Positions 8,557-17,149 of a stretch of 64,000 bases of DNA are shown piece after piece. The DNA is from Ignavibacterium sp. (GTDB lineage Bacteria > Bacteroidota > Ignavibacteria > Ignavibacteriales > Ignavibacteriaceae). The stretch lies in assembly GCA_032027145.1 (NCBI GenBank), contig JAVSMP010000001.1:834903-898902 (forward strand), written 5' to 3'. Each line of letters starts with the position of its first letter. Within the stretch, counting starts at the first letter, position 1. The notes beneath the pieces are model-generated. The model saw nothing but the letters and a program-made list of their open reading frames with translations. It did no database searches and had not been told where the DNA came from. A program made the translations under genes and the position numbers.

Positions 8557-9894
8557 ATGAGTCCAAAAACATTTCCAGGCGGCATTCATCCAAAAGAATA
8601 TAAAGAGCTAACCGAACACCTTGCTTTTGAAACCATTCCAATACCCGGCGAAATAACGCTTCCTCTTTCTATGCATCTTGGCAAAGAAGCAAAGGCTCTT
8701 GTAAAAAAAGGAGATGAAGTTCAATCCGGACAAATGATTGCTCAGGCAGAAGGATTTGTTTCTGCTCCTGTTCACTCTTCTATTGCCGGCAAAGTTATAA
8801 GTCTTGGCAGAGAACATAATTCAAGTGGGTTTCCGAAAGATTCAATAGTGATTAAAACAAACGAAACCGTTGAATCACAAAAATTTCTTTTTACTTCCTT
8901 AAATCCCGAAACTGTTACACCTGATGAAATAAGAGAACGAGTTGCGCTTGCAGGAATTGTAGGACAGGGCGGCGCTGCATTTCCAACCTCTGTTAAACTT
9001 TCTCCGCCAAAAGATAAAACAATTGAGGTGGTAATACTTAACGGATGCGAATGTGAGCCATATCTTACAAGAGATTTTCGTTTTATGATAGAACGACCTG
9101 ATGATTTGATTTCTGGATTAAAATTAATAATGAAAGCACTTGGCGTTAATCGTGGTGTAATCGGGATTGAAGATAACAAACCAGATGCGATTGAACTCTT
9201 ATCAAACAAAGTAAAGTATGAGCAGGGATTGCAGGTTGTATCGTTAAAAACAAAATATCCCCAAGGTGCTGAAAAGATGCTGATTAAAGCTGTAACCGGC
9301 AAAGAAGTTCCTCCCGGTAAACTTCCAATGGATGTTGGTGCTGTGATACAGAATATCGGAACTGCAATAGCAATACACGATGCAATCGTTAAAGGCGAAG
9401 TTTTAATTACTGCAGCACTAACTGTTTCAGGTAAAGGAATAAAGAATCCCAAAAATTTAATTGTGCCTGTTGGAACACCAATTCAAGATGTGATTGATTA
9501 TTGCGGCGGCGTAACTGATGATGCAATGAAAATTGTTGTAGGCGGTCCAATGATGGGCGTTGCACAGTTTGATCTTCGGGCACCGGTAATGAAAGCAACA
9601 TCCGGAATTTTAGTTTTAACAAAGGATGAAGTTTCACAAAATCCTGAAACACCCTGCTTAAGATGCGGACAGTGCATAGAGGCTTGTCCATTAAACTTAA
9701 TGCCGACAAAGCTTGCACGCTTTTCTCAGTTGAACAGATATGAAGATGCTGAAGGAGCAGGAATAACTGTTTGTATGGAGTGTGGAACGTGTGCCTATAC
9801 TTGTCCGGCAAATATTCCCTTGGTACAGTGGATAAGATTAGGAAAACAAAAAGTATTACAAATGCAGAAAGAAAGAATTGCATCCGCCAAGTGA
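8557..9894 (+). CDS. rnfC: Electron transport complex subunit RnfC
   Basis: A 445-residue peripheral subunit of the Rnf ferredoxin:NAD+ oxidoreductase. An N-terminal barrel-sandwich segment (GITLPLSMHLGKEA-like) is followed by the NADH/FMN-binding Rossmann-like region with the glycine-rich GIVGQGGAAFPT loop and ILNGCECEPY. Two [4Fe-4S] motifs close the protein: CLRCGQCIEACP from C367 and CMECGTCAYTCP from C406. ATG 8557 is preferred over the TTG two codons upstream. It opens the locus rnfC-D-G-E-A-x-apbE-rnfB-rseC, and the 290-base upstream gap should hold the operon promoter. Confidence 0.95.
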   Translation: MSPKTFPGGIHPKEYKELTEHLAFETIPIPGEITLPLSMHLGKEAKALVKKGDEVQSGQMIAQAEGFVSAPVHSSIAGKVISLGREHNSSGFPKDSIVIKTNETVESQKFLFTSLNPETVTPDEIRERVALAGIVGQGGAAFPTSVKLSPPKDKTIEVVILNGCECEPYLTRDFRFMIERPDDLISGLKLIMKALGVNRGVIGIEDNKPDAIELLSNKVKYEQGLQVVSLKTKYPQGAEKMLIKAVTGKEVPPGKLPMDVGAVIQNIGTAIAIHDAIVKGEVLITAALTVSGKGIKNPKNLIVPVGTPIQDVIDYCGGVTDDAMKIVVGGPMMGVAQFDLRAPVMKATSGILVLTKDEVSQNPETPCLRCGQCIEACPLNLMPTKLARFSQLNRYEDAEGAGITVCMECGTCAYTCPANIPLVQWIRLGKQKVLQMQKERIASAK

Positions 9895-9903
9895 ACCTGA
9901 GTG

Positions 9904-9971
9904 TTCTTAGTGTCAAAGTGGTAAATCTTTTTCACCACAAAGTCACATAGAGCATCAAGAAACACTAAGAA
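9904..9971. repeat. Inverted-repeat hairpin element in the rnfC-rnfD gap
   Basis: TTCTTAGTGT at 9904-9913 and ACACTAAGAA at 9962-9971 are perfect inverted repeats. Inside them GTGG...CCAC forms a second, nested stem. The 84-base gap between rnfC and rnfD is therefore almost wholly a foldable element. It looks like an intergenic palindromic repeat and could tune rnfC versus downstream expression. Confidence 0.55.
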
Positions 9972-9978
9972 AGAAAAT

Positions 9979-10965
9979 ATGGAAACAACTACTACTATAG
10001 AACCAAAACAAAAAGTTTATTTTGATTTAACAACATCGCCGCATTTACACTCTAAATGGTCAACATCTAAAGTAATGTGGTTTGTTGTTGCTGCATTGTT
10101 CCCATCAATTGCTGCAGCATTAATTTTTTTCGGCTGGACACAGATATTTATCATACTTACTGCGGTTGTATTTGCAGTTGGAACAGAAGTCTCTATTCAG
10201 GTGATAAGAAAAAAACAAATTACATGGTTTGATGGAAGTGCTGCATTAACCGGACTGCTGCTTGCGTTAACTCTTCCTCCAAATTTTTCTTTATCTGCTA
10301 CTGCAATCGGCTCGGTGATTGCAATTGGATTGGGAAAACAAATATTTGGCGGATTAGGTTATAACATTTTTAATCCCGCTTTAGTTGGAAGAGCCTTTTT
10401 ACAAGCTGCATTTCCTGTTCAAATAACAACCTGGGTAAAACCAAATTTTTCGGTTGATTCTGTTACAAGTGCAACTCCGCTTGCTGCATTAAAGTTTGAT
10501 AAGATTTTTACCGATACAACAACAATGGCTGTTGGAAATATCGGCGGCTCACTTGGCGAAACATCTGCAATTGCAGTTCTTATTGGCGGCATTTTATTAA
10601 TTGCTGTTGGAATTGTTAATTGGAGAATTCCTATTTCTATGATAATCGGAATGGTTGTGTTTGGTGGAATTTTCTGGATGATTGATCCGCAAAACCCAAC
10701 GCCGGTTTTTCACATCTTTGCCGGAAGTTTTCTTTTTGGTGCAATGTTTATGGCTACAGACTGGGTAACATCGCCAATTACAAATAAAGGTATGTGGGTT
10801 TTTGGCTTTGGGATTTCTCTTGTGCTTATAGTGATAAGAATTTATGGCGGCTTACCTGAAGGTGTTATGTATTCAATCTTATTTATGAATGGTTTTGTTC
10901 CTCTTATTAACAGATATACTAAGCCGACAATTTTCGGTGTTGTAAAGGAGGCTAAAAGCAAATGA
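9979..10965 (+). CDS. rnfD: Electron transport complex subunit RnfD
   Basis: A 328-residue integral membrane subunit with about nine or ten hydrophobic helices. SVTSATPLA puts T166 at the position where RnfD/NqrB receive covalent FMN by a phosphoester bond. FNPALVGRAFLQAAFP and GAMFMATDWVTSPIT are typical RnfD signatures. Flavinylation would be done by the ApbE encoded about 3 kb downstream. Its stop overlaps the rnfG start (ATGA). Confidence 0.95.
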   Translation: METTTTIEPKQKVYFDLTTSPHLHSKWSTSKVMWFVVAALFPSIAAALIFFGWTQIFIILTAVVFAVGTEVSIQVIRKKQITWFDGSAALTGLLLALTLPPNFSLSATAIGSVIAIGLGKQIFGGLGYNIFNPALVGRAFLQAAFPVQITTWVKPNFSVDSVTSATPLAALKFDKIFTDTTTMAVGNIGGSLGETSAIAVLIGGILLIAVGIVNWRIPISMIIGMVVFGGIFWMIDPQNPTPVFHIFAGSFLFGAMFMATDWVTSPITNKGMWVFGFGISLVLIVIRIYGGLPEGVMYSILFMNGFVPLINRYTKPTIFGVVKEAKSK

Positions 10966-11528
10966 AGCAGATAGCAGCAATAATTGCAGCACTAACTATT
11001 ATCGGAGTAATTGCCGGCGGTTCGCTTTCGCTTGTTAATAACTGGGCTGCACCTAAAATTGCAATCAATCTGAAAGCTGAAACAGAGCGTGCAATTTTTC
11101 TTGTTCATCCTGACGGCAAAAGATATGAAGAGATTAAAAAAGCAGGATTTGAAGTTTATAAAGTTTTTAACGAAAAAGATTCTTTGCTTGGATATTCGCT
11201 TGTGTATGAAGGCAATGGATTTCAGGGTAAAATAAAACTGATGATCGGCTTAACAGAAGACTTAAATAAAACTACTTCAATTGAAATACTTGAACAATCA
11301 GAAACACCCGGGCTTGGAACTAAAATTCTTGAACCGCCATACAAAGATCAATATAATGGATTGGACGTTAATCCAGCAATAAAACTTGTAAAGGGTATAG
11401 AACCATCCAGTCCAAACGAAGTTCAATCAATAACCGGTGCAACCATCTCGTCAAGAGCTGTTGTTGCGATTGTTAACGAAGGAATTGCAAAATTGAAAAG
11501 CATTGAAAACAAAGGAGCATTAAAATGA
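10962..11528 (+). CDS. rnfG: Electron transport complex subunit RnfG
   Basis: A 188-residue subunit with one N-terminal membrane helix (residues ~4-28) and an extracytoplasmic FMN-binding domain. SITGATISSRAVV places T161 in the S/TGATxxS flavinylation motif used by ApbE. ETPGLGTKI is the other family hallmark. It overlaps both neighbours by four bases (ATGA), so D-G-E are translationally coupled. Confidence 0.95.
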   Translation: MKQIAAIIAALTIIGVIAGGSLSLVNNWAAPKIAINLKAETERAIFLVHPDGKRYEEIKKAGFEVYKVFNEKDSLLGYSLVYEGNGFQGKIKLMIGLTEDLNKTTSIEILEQSETPGLGTKILEPPYKDQYNGLDVNPAIKLVKGIEPSSPNEVQSITGATISSRAVVAIVNEGIAKLKSIENKGALK

Positions 11529-12217
11529 AAAAACAAGTTACGCTCCTAAGAGAATTTACAAAGGGATTGTGGGAAATCAATCCGACCTTTAAACAAATAC
11601 TTGGAATGTGCCCGACTCTTGCAGTTACAGTTTCTGCAATAAACGGAATTGCAATGGCACTGGCAACAACCTTTGTGCTTGTGTTTTCGAGCCTGATGAT
11701 ATCACTTGTCAGAAAACTAATTCCTAATCAGGTAAGAATAGCCTCATACATTGTTATCATCGCCACATTTGTTACAATAGTTGATCTTGTAATGAAAGCA
11801 CAATTTGTGGAGCTGAGCAAAGCACTCGGTCCATTCATTCCCCTTATAGTTGTTAATTGTATAATCCTCGGAAGGGCAGAGGCATTTGCATCTAAGAATG
11901 GTCCGCTAAGATCGGTGCTTGATGCACTTGGAAACGGAGCTGGATTTTTTATTTCGCTGTTTGTTCTTGGAAGCATCAGAGAAATTATCGGGTCCAGAAC
12001 AATTCTTGGATATCAGGTACTACCAGATGGATTTGAACCATGGTTAATTATGATTTTACCGGCAGGTGCATTTTTGGCGCTCGGTTTATTGATGGGTTTT
12101 GCAAATCTGTATATTGAAAGAAAAAAGAATCTTGTTAGAGAATCGCTGATTGCTCAATATAGAAGAGTAGGCAAAGAAGAAATAACTGATGAAGTATTAA
12201 AAGAAGCAGGAGTTTAA
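11525..12217 (+). CDS. rnfE: Electron transport complex subunit RnfE
   Basis: A 230-residue integral membrane protein with six predicted helices; the early LGMCPTLAVTVSAINGIAMA and later VVNCIILGRAEAFASKN are the paired, pseudo-symmetric cysteine motifs of RnfE/NqrD. In Rnf/NQR structures RnfA and RnfE together hold an intramembrane [2Fe-2S] cluster through such cysteines (here LGMCP and VNCII). The N-terminal LREFTKGLWEINPTFKQ is also conserved. Confidence 0.95.
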   Translation: MKKQVTLLREFTKGLWEINPTFKQILGMCPTLAVTVSAINGIAMALATTFVLVFSSLMISLVRKLIPNQVRIASYIVIIATFVTIVDLVMKAQFVELSKALGPFIPLIVVNCIILGRAEAFASKNGPLRSVLDALGNGAGFFISLFVLGSIREIIGSRTILGYQVLPDGFEPWLIMILPAGAFLALGLLMGFANLYIERKKNLVRESLIAQYRRVGKEEITDEVLKEAGV

Positions 12218-12218
12218 A

Positions 12219-12791
12219 ATGGAACTGTTATTAATTTTTATCTCGGCTGCTTTGGTAAACAATTTTGTTCTCTCATACTTTCTGGGTATATGTCCGTTTA
12301 TTGGAGTTTCAAACAAAACATCTTCTGCAATTTCAATGGGAATGGCTACTACTTTTGTGATGGCACTTACTGCAGTTGTAAGCTGGCTGTTGTTCAATCT
12401 TGTTCTTGTGCCGTTTAAGCTTGAGTTTTTACAAATACCATCTTTCATTTTGGTAATTGCTGCACTGGTTCAGTTTGTTGAAATGGTTATTAAAAAGGTT
12501 TCGCAGCCTCTTTATCGTGCACTTGGAATTTTTCTTCCGCTGATAACTACCAACTGTGCGATACTTGGTCTGGCATTGCTTGCTTCAATGCGCGAATATG
12601 ATTTTCTGGAAAGTGTTGTGTTTGGAGTTGGCGCCGGTGCGGGTTTTACGCTTGCCCTTGTGATAATGGCAGGAATAAGAGAAGAGCTTGATTTAGCAGA
12701 TGTTCCAAAACCGTTTCAAGGGGCTCCAATTACTTTAATTGTTGCAGGAATTCTTGCGCTTGCCTTTATGGGCTTTGCCGGAATGATTTAG
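12219..12791 (+). CDS. rnfA: Electron transport complex subunit RnfA
   Basis: A 190-residue polytopic protein, the inverted-topology partner of RnfE. FVLSYFLGICPFIGVSNK and ITTNCAILGLALL carry the cysteines (GICPF, TTNCA) that pair with those of RnfE around the membrane Fe-S cluster. It starts one base after the rnfE stop. Last of the tightly packed rnfC-D-G-E-A block; the next gene follows after 110 bases. Confidence 0.95.
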   Translation: MELLLIFISAALVNNFVLSYFLGICPFIGVSNKTSSAISMGMATTFVMALTAVVSWLLFNLVLVPFKLEFLQIPSFILVIAALVQFVEMVIKKVSQPLYRALGIFLPLITTNCAILGLALLASMREYDFLESVVFGVGAGAGFTLALVIMAGIREELDLADVPKPFQGAPITLIVAGILALAFMGFAGMI

Positions 12792-12901
12792 TTTTAATTT
12801 TTTTTTTCGTCATCCTAAATTTATTGACGGATAACAATATGGAAAAATTTTATGATTCGTTTAAAATTTTTCGACTTAAGTTTGATAATAAAGGAGATAA
12901 A

Positions 12902-13630
12902 ATGATGTCGCGAAGAAATTTCTTAAAGATTGCGGGATTATCATCAATTGCACTTGGTGCCGGGTTTACTGCAGGTAAACTTGTGAAAAGTAAAAAATCA
13001 GTTTACTTTGCTGTACATGGATTCATTCCTGCTGATGAACAAGTAATCGCAAGTATAATTACAGCATTTAAGAATAAGGTTAAATGTAATTCCGAGCCTG
13101 TTGTAATTTCTGATTCAAAGATTGGAGAGATGATAAATCGAATTGATTTGAGATCGAAAAAAGAATACTTCACTAATACCGGTTCTGTTACATACAGATT
13201 AACAAGGATAAATAAGTTAATTGATTCGGATATTATTATCAGTGACGCACATAATTCTGTTTATTCTGTTGATGATCTGAACTCTGCTTTTGAAAATATC
13301 AGAGCAGGATTAAAGTACAAAAAATCGGATATTATTTTTACTGCCGAATATAAAGAAACAGATTTTATCACTTCATTATTTAACTCTGATAAAAGAGAAG
13401 TTGTAATAGAAAATGAAAAAGGTCTGGTTGACAAAATTTCTTTAGATAAAAACTATAAAAATATTGTGATTGATGGGATGCAAGGTAAAACGGGATTGAA
13501 AATAGAAAACGGACTTGCACAAGTTCATACTTCAAGCTGCAGATACGGGATTTGTAAACATTCTATTGCAAGCGGAGTTGGAAATATAATCGCTTGTGCA
13601 CCGAATAAAATTTTAATAAAAATTGTATGA
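12902..13630 (+). CDS. Tat-signal protein with C-terminal NusG-II-like domain
   Basis: A 242-residue protein. ATG 12902 follows AAAGGAG at a proper distance and gives MMSRRNFLKIAGLSSIALG, a twin-arginine signal (SRRNFLK) with a hydrophobic core. Residues ~35-200 are an alternating alpha/beta domain I cannot assign. The C-terminal ~45 residues (GLKIENGLAQVHTSSCRYGICKH, then IACAPNKILIKIV) match the NusG domain II pattern with three cysteines: S-C-x4-C-K-H and A-C-x-P-N-x-I. NusG-II proteins recur beside ApbE and FMN-binding redox proteins. An exported or membrane-tethered accessory of the Rnf complex is inferred. Confidence 0.75.
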   Translation: MMSRRNFLKIAGLSSIALGAGFTAGKLVKSKKSVYFAVHGFIPADEQVIASIITAFKNKVKCNSEPVVISDSKIGEMINRIDLRSKKEYFTNTGSVTYRLTRINKLIDSDIIISDAHNSVYSVDDLNSAFENIRAGLKYKKSDIIFTAEYKETDFITSLFNSDKREVVIENEKGLVDKISLDKNYKNIVIDGMQGKTGLKIENGLAQVHTSSCRYGICKHSIASGVGNIIACAPNKILIKIV

Positions 13631-13651
13631 CGAAGTTTAGAGTTAAAGAAT

Positions 13652-13783
13652 ATGTGTAGCATTATGATTGTTATTATGTTTTCAATTACTCTTTTCATGC
13701 TGAGCTTATTGATGGATGAGGAAGGTCAGCCTAATCGTACCGTAACCTATTTCTATTGCTGTTGTAGAAAGCCGGCAGGTTAA
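13652..13783 (+). CDS. Possible 43-residue membrane peptide
   Basis: ATG 13652 to TAA 13783 encodes 43 residues: a hydrophobic segment (IMIVIMFSITLFMLSLLM), then a polar tail ending YFYCCCRKPAG. The frame fills the gap between the NusG-II-like gene and apbE and ends two bases before the apbE GTG. Against it: no clear ribosome site, and the stretch from TCATGCTGAGC to GGTCAGCCTAA resembles a common intergenic repeat type of these genomes. It is a candidate only. Confidence 0.25.
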   Translation: MCSIMIVIMFSITLFMLSLLMDEEGQPNRTVTYFYCCCRKPAG

Positions 13784-13785
13784 TA

Positions 13786-14796
13786 GTGGCATTAAACAAA
13801 AATAAAATCACTTACTCTATAAGCTGGGTGATTTTATCAACAGTTCTTTTTCTTATTGGATTTTTCATCGCAAGAAACAGCGACGATGAAATAAAAACAA
13901 TTAAGCGAACACAAATTATACTTGGAACGATTGTCGAAATGCAGCTGCGGGATGCTGATGATAAAAAAGCCGATGATGCAATTTCAAAAGCTTTTGCTGA
14001 GATGAGAAGGATTGACGATCTGTTTACAACCTTTAATGATCAAAGTCCTGTATCACAAATCAATAACTCGGCAGATACAATAATTACAGTAGAACCTGAA
14101 ATCTTTAATTTAATTGTTCTTTGTGATTCAATCACAAAATTATCAGACGGTTGTTTTGATGTAAGCCTTAACAATATTACGAAAGCATGGGGATTTTATA
14201 CTGATGATCCTAAGCTGCCGGAGAAAGCTGTAATTGATTCTGCCTTAATACACAGCGGATGGACTAACATCAGACTTTTAGATGATAATAAGATTATTAA
14301 GCATAAAAATGCAGGGCTGAATTTTGGTGCAATTGCAAAAGGTTATGCCGTTGACAGAGCAATTAACGTTTTTAAGAAACTTGGATTAAAAGAAGCGCTG
14401 GTTAATGCCGGCGGCGAAGTAAGTGTAATAGGAAATAATTGGGCAGTAGGAATTCAGCATTCAAGAGAAATTAATTCAATCATTAAGAAAATAAAACTTA
14501 ATGAGTACACAGTTGCAACTTCAGGAGATTATGAACAGTATTTTGAAGTTGATGGAGTTCGTTATCACCATATCCTTAATCCTCAAACCGGATATCCATC
14601 AACAGGATTGCAGAGTGTTACGATAATAAATAAATCAAACGCTTTTGCTGATGCACTTGCAACTGCGGTTTTTGTAATGGGAAAAGTAAAAGGAATGAAA
14701 TTAATTGAATCTCTTGATGACACAGAAGTGATGATGATTGACGATGAAGGGAAAATTTATTACTCAGCAGGGTTTGAAAAATTTATTGTGGATTGA
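13786..14796 (+). CDS. apbE: FAD:protein FMN transferase
   Basis: A 336-residue ApbE. An N-terminal membrane helix (~residues 10-28) is followed by the ApbE fold: LGTIVEMQL, MRRIDDLFTTF, GCFDVSLNNITKAWGF, NFGAIAKGYAVDRA (the GAIAKGYAVD hallmark), VNAGGEVSVIG and YHHILNPQTGYPS. It transfers FMN from FAD to threonines of RnfD and RnfG, consistent with its place between rnfA and rnfB. The start is GTG. It sits on the outer face of the membrane, where the flavinylated sites are. Confidence 0.93.
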   Translation: MALNKNKITYSISWVILSTVLFLIGFFIARNSDDEIKTIKRTQIILGTIVEMQLRDADDKKADDAISKAFAEMRRIDDLFTTFNDQSPVSQINNSADTIITVEPEIFNLIVLCDSITKLSDGCFDVSLNNITKAWGFYTDDPKLPEKAVIDSALIHSGWTNIRLLDDNKIIKHKNAGLNFGAIAKGYAVDRAINVFKKLGLKEALVNAGGEVSVIGNNWAVGIQHSREINSIIKKIKLNEYTVATSGDYEQYFEVDGVRYHHILNPQTGYPSTGLQSVTIINKSNAFADALATAVFVMGKVKGMKLIESLDDTEVMMIDDEGKIYYSAGFEKFIVD

Positions 14797-14952
14797 TAAT
14801 TGTCATCCCTTGACTCCACTCAGACTGACAGGAACAAGTGTTATACTGAGTTTATCGAAGTATGAGCTGATTTTTAATTATTGAAATAAAAATGTCATTG
14901 CAGATATTAATCCGTACTATTTGCAATTACATACAAAAACAGGAAAATAATT

Positions 14953-15807
14953 ATGGATACAACATTAATAATTGCAATAGCCACAATGGGTGGATTAGGG
15001 TTTATCTTTGCAGGTGCATTGGCACTTGCGGATAAGAAACTACGTGTAGAAGAGGACCCAAGAATCGCTGAAATAAATGAAGTGCTGCCAAATGCAAACT
15101 GCGGCGGCTGCGGATGTGCAGGCTGTTATGATTTTGCCAGTAAGGTTGTTAATGGAGAAGTAAAAATTAATGGTTGCCCCGTTGGAGGACAGGAAGTTGT
15201 TGATGAGATTGCAAGAATACTCGGATTGGAAAGTACTCAAAGTGTAAAACTTGTTGCTCGTATTCTTTGCAACGGCGGAAATTTGGAAGCTGCAAAAAAA
15301 GAAGGAACAGAATATATTGGTCCGCAAAGCTGCGCAGTAAAAACAATTGTAGCAGGCGGAGAAAAGATGTGCTTATATGGATGCCTTGGCGGCGGTGATT
15401 GTGTTGAAGCATGTCAGTTTGGCGCAATATTTATGAATGAAAACGGATTACCTGTGGTTGTTGAGGAACTGTGTAATGGCTGTGGTCAGTGTGCTGAAGC
15501 ATGTCCGCGCGGCGTAATTGAAATTCATCCAGAAGACAGGGAGTTATTTGTCTTTTGTAAAAATCATGATGATCCTAAAAGATCAAAAGAAGTATGCAGT
15601 GTATCATGCTTTGGCTGTGCAATCTGTGCGCGTAAATCTGACGGTGCAATCGAGATGAGAGATTTTCTGCCGGAAATTGATTACTCAAAATTAGACCTGA
15701 GCAAAATTCCCATTGATAAATGTAAAACCGGGGCAATAAGATTAGTGCATCCTGAAAAAGCTGCAGAAGTATTTGAGAAAGAGAATATAGAGATTAAAAT
15801 TAATTGA
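14953..15807 (+). CDS. rnfB: Electron transport complex subunit RnfB
   Basis: A 284-residue ferredoxin-like subunit. One N-terminal helix (residues ~4-26) is followed by the RnfB four-cysteine domain NCGGCGCAGCYDFA (C50-C58) and GCPVGG. Next come a two-cluster ferredoxin (CLYGCLGGGDCVEACQFGA and CNGCGQCAEACPRGV) and an extra cysteine set (CSVSCFGCAICARK). It accepts electrons from ferredoxin. It is separated from rnfA by two genes, an order unlike the usual rnfCDGEAB or rnfABCDGE. The upstream 156-base gap holds a TGTCATCCC...ACTGAGTTTATCGAAG element typical of dispersed intergenic repeats. Confidence 0.95.
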   Translation: MDTTLIIAIATMGGLGFIFAGALALADKKLRVEEDPRIAEINEVLPNANCGGCGCAGCYDFASKVVNGEVKINGCPVGGQEVVDEIARILGLESTQSVKLVARILCNGGNLEAAKKEGTEYIGPQSCAVKTIVAGGEKMCLYGCLGGGDCVEACQFGAIFMNENGLPVVVEELCNGCGQCAEACPRGVIEIHPEDRELFVFCKNHDDPKRSKEVCSVSCFGCAICARKSDGAIEMRDFLPEIDYSKLDLSKIPIDKCKTGAIRLVHPEKAAEVFEKENIEIKIN

Positions 15808-15835
15808 AACTATAAAGCGGCTGGCTGAAGACAAA

Positions 15836-16273
15836 ATGTATAAAGAAGAGTTATATGAAGATGGAATTGTAAAAGAATCCAGTAACGGATTTGCAACGGT
15901 TATTATTTCAAGCTCTGATCATTGTGAAGAATGCACCGCTAAGCTTTACTGTAAACCAGGTAATTCAAACGAACGTAGTCTGACAGCAGCTGATCCTTAT
16001 GGTACTAAACCTGGTGATAAAGTGAGAATATCAATAAAGGGGAGTAAGTTAATTTCCGCATCTTTTATATTGTATGGTATTCCGCTTATACTACTGTTAA
16101 CCGGATTATTAATCGGTATGAAAATTTTTGCAATCAACAAAGAACTGCTTTCAACTCTGTTATCAATTGGGCTGATTGTACTTTATATTCCGGTGGTTTT
16201 TAGTATATCAAGAAGAAAAAAACAAGATGAAGTCCGGATTAAATTAGAAATAGTTGAAAAAGAACATTCTTGA
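15836..16273 (+). CDS. rseC: RseC/MucC-like membrane protein
   Basis: A 145-residue protein with the RseC pattern: an N-terminal soluble part (EDGIVKESSNGFATVIISSSDHCEECTAKLYC) with four cysteine/redox-type positions, then two helices (LISASFILYGIPLILLLTGLLIGM and LLSTLLSIGLIVLYIPVVFSI). RseC proteins are associated with Rnf and with reduction of SoxR in enterobacteria. It lies 28 bases after rnfB, the usual partner. It overlaps the next small gene by 20 bases. Confidence 0.85.
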   Translation: MYKEELYEDGIVKESSNGFATVIISSSDHCEECTAKLYCKPGNSNERSLTAADPYGTKPGDKVRISIKGSKLISASFILYGIPLILLLTGLLIGMKIFAINKELLSTLLSIGLIVLYIPVVFSISRRKKQDEVRIKLEIVEKEHS

Positions 16274-16457
16274 AAATTCGTGCTTTACGCACTACCCAAA
16301 ATGCGATATGAAACTGATAGAAATTAATTATAAAGATATTCTGGTTGATAAGTGCTCATCTTGTGATGTTGTATGGCTTGATGCTGGTGAACTTGATGTA
16401 ATTTCTAAGCTCGAAAAGGGCAAGCTTGATAAATTGTTTGGTGTTTTTAAGAAATAA
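16254..16457 (+). CDS. Small zinc-ribbon (zf-TFIIB-like) protein
   Basis: A 67-residue protein read from TTG 16254, overlapping the rseC end. KCDMKLIEINYKDILVDKCSSCDVVWLDAGELDVI is the zf-TFIIB pattern (CPxC...CxxC-GxWLDxGEL). The first knuckle is odd: CFTHYPKC (C-x6-C) instead of CPxC, so the N-terminus may be damaged or the true start may be ATG 16308. Role unknown; such proteins often trail membrane-enzyme operons. Its 3' end overlaps the relic of an acyltransferase 3' end on the other strand (16447-16513). Confidence 0.6.
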   Translation: MKKNILENSCFTHYPKCDMKLIEINYKDILVDKCSSCDVVWLDAGELDVISKLEKGKLDKLFGVFKK

Positions 16458-16513
16458 AAAACACAACCAACAAAACAGTTACTGCAGCTTTAACAAACAA
16501 AGAAGAGTGCTTT
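16447..16513 (-). pseudogene. Relic: duplicated 3' end of the acyltransferase-like gene
   Basis: Bases 16454-16513 match 22371-22430 at 58 of 60 positions in the same orientation. On the minus strand they encode KHSSLFVKAAVTV-(L/F)-LVVFFIS and a stop, the last residues of the protein at 22364-23494. Beyond the nucleotide match both copies still read I-S-stop. The relic abuts the left palindrome of the RAYT element. It forms one arm of a direct repeat bracketing the block 16514-22363. Confidence 0.85.
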
Positions 16514-16520
16514 TTGTGGC

Positions 16521-16541
16521 TGTCACGGTCGTACCGTGACA
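16521..16541. repeat. REP-like palindrome, left of RAYT
   Basis: TGTCACGGT-CGT-ACCGTGACA is a perfect 9-bp stem with a three-base loop. Its reverse complement occurs at 17150-17170, so the two palindromes flank the transposase gene in inverted orientation. Confidence 0.9.
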
Positions 16542-16548
16542 GAAAAAG

Positions 16549-17121
16549 TTATTTACCACTATATAAATCAATTCCAGCCATTTCGGTATTTACTTCTAAA
16601 ACTGATTGGTCGTTAAACGCATAATTTCTTGCGCTTGAGTATTTGTAATCATCAGCTTTTAGCACAAGCCCGGCTTTTACAGGATTTTGATGTATGTAAT
16701 TCAGTTTTGTCCAGAACATCTTTTGATCCCTTATTACTTCATCATCAAATCTCTTCATCCATAGCTTTCTTTCCTGATCATTAATCCCCATTGCTGCTTC
16801 TCTAAATAAATCCAGTAGCCTTTCGTTTTTGTCTTCCAAAAGCTTGTCAAATATTTTCCAAGCTGTGAACTTTTTGACATCTCTCATAATATCAGAGACA
16901 CTTCCTGCATTATTATCAATTTCTACTATCCAGTGAAAATGTGTAGGCATAATTACATAACCTAAGACGGTAAACCTATACTTATTTCTATAATATTTGA
17001 TGTTAGATAATAACATCTCGCAAAAAGCGGGGTTATTAAATATAGGAATAAACTTTACTACGGTAGTTGTAATAAAGAAAAAGTTTTCGTTTCGTAAATT
17101 ATTTCTTCCTCTTCTTCCCAT
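16549..17121 (-). mobile_element. REP-associated tyrosine transposase (RAYT, IS200-like)
   Basis: A 190-residue Y1-type transposase read from ATG 17121 (a TTG seven codons upstream is possible). IMPTHFHWIVE contains the HUH metal-binding motif (HFH), and LNYIHQNPVKAGLV carries the catalytic tyrosine helix of RAYTs. GRRGRNN at the start is the basic N-terminus seen in this group. It is intact and sits between two 21-base palindromes in inverted orientation, the arrangement of a domesticated REP system. RAYTs nick and join single-stranded DNA at such hairpins. Confidence 0.9.
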
Positions 17122-17149
17122 AGTTAAAGATAGTAAAGTCAAGGTTTAT

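Noticed and set aside
8772-9452. A 226-codon open frame on the minus strand inside rnfC
   Set aside because: It lies wholly within the certain rnfC frame, has low-complexity Ser/Ile/Thr composition, and matches no family; it is a shadow of the codon pattern.
14800-14870. A possible hairpin or promoter between apbE and rnfB
   Set aside because: The sequence looks like a dispersed intergenic repeat (CTGAGTTTATCGAAG type) and I cannot support a regulatory role.
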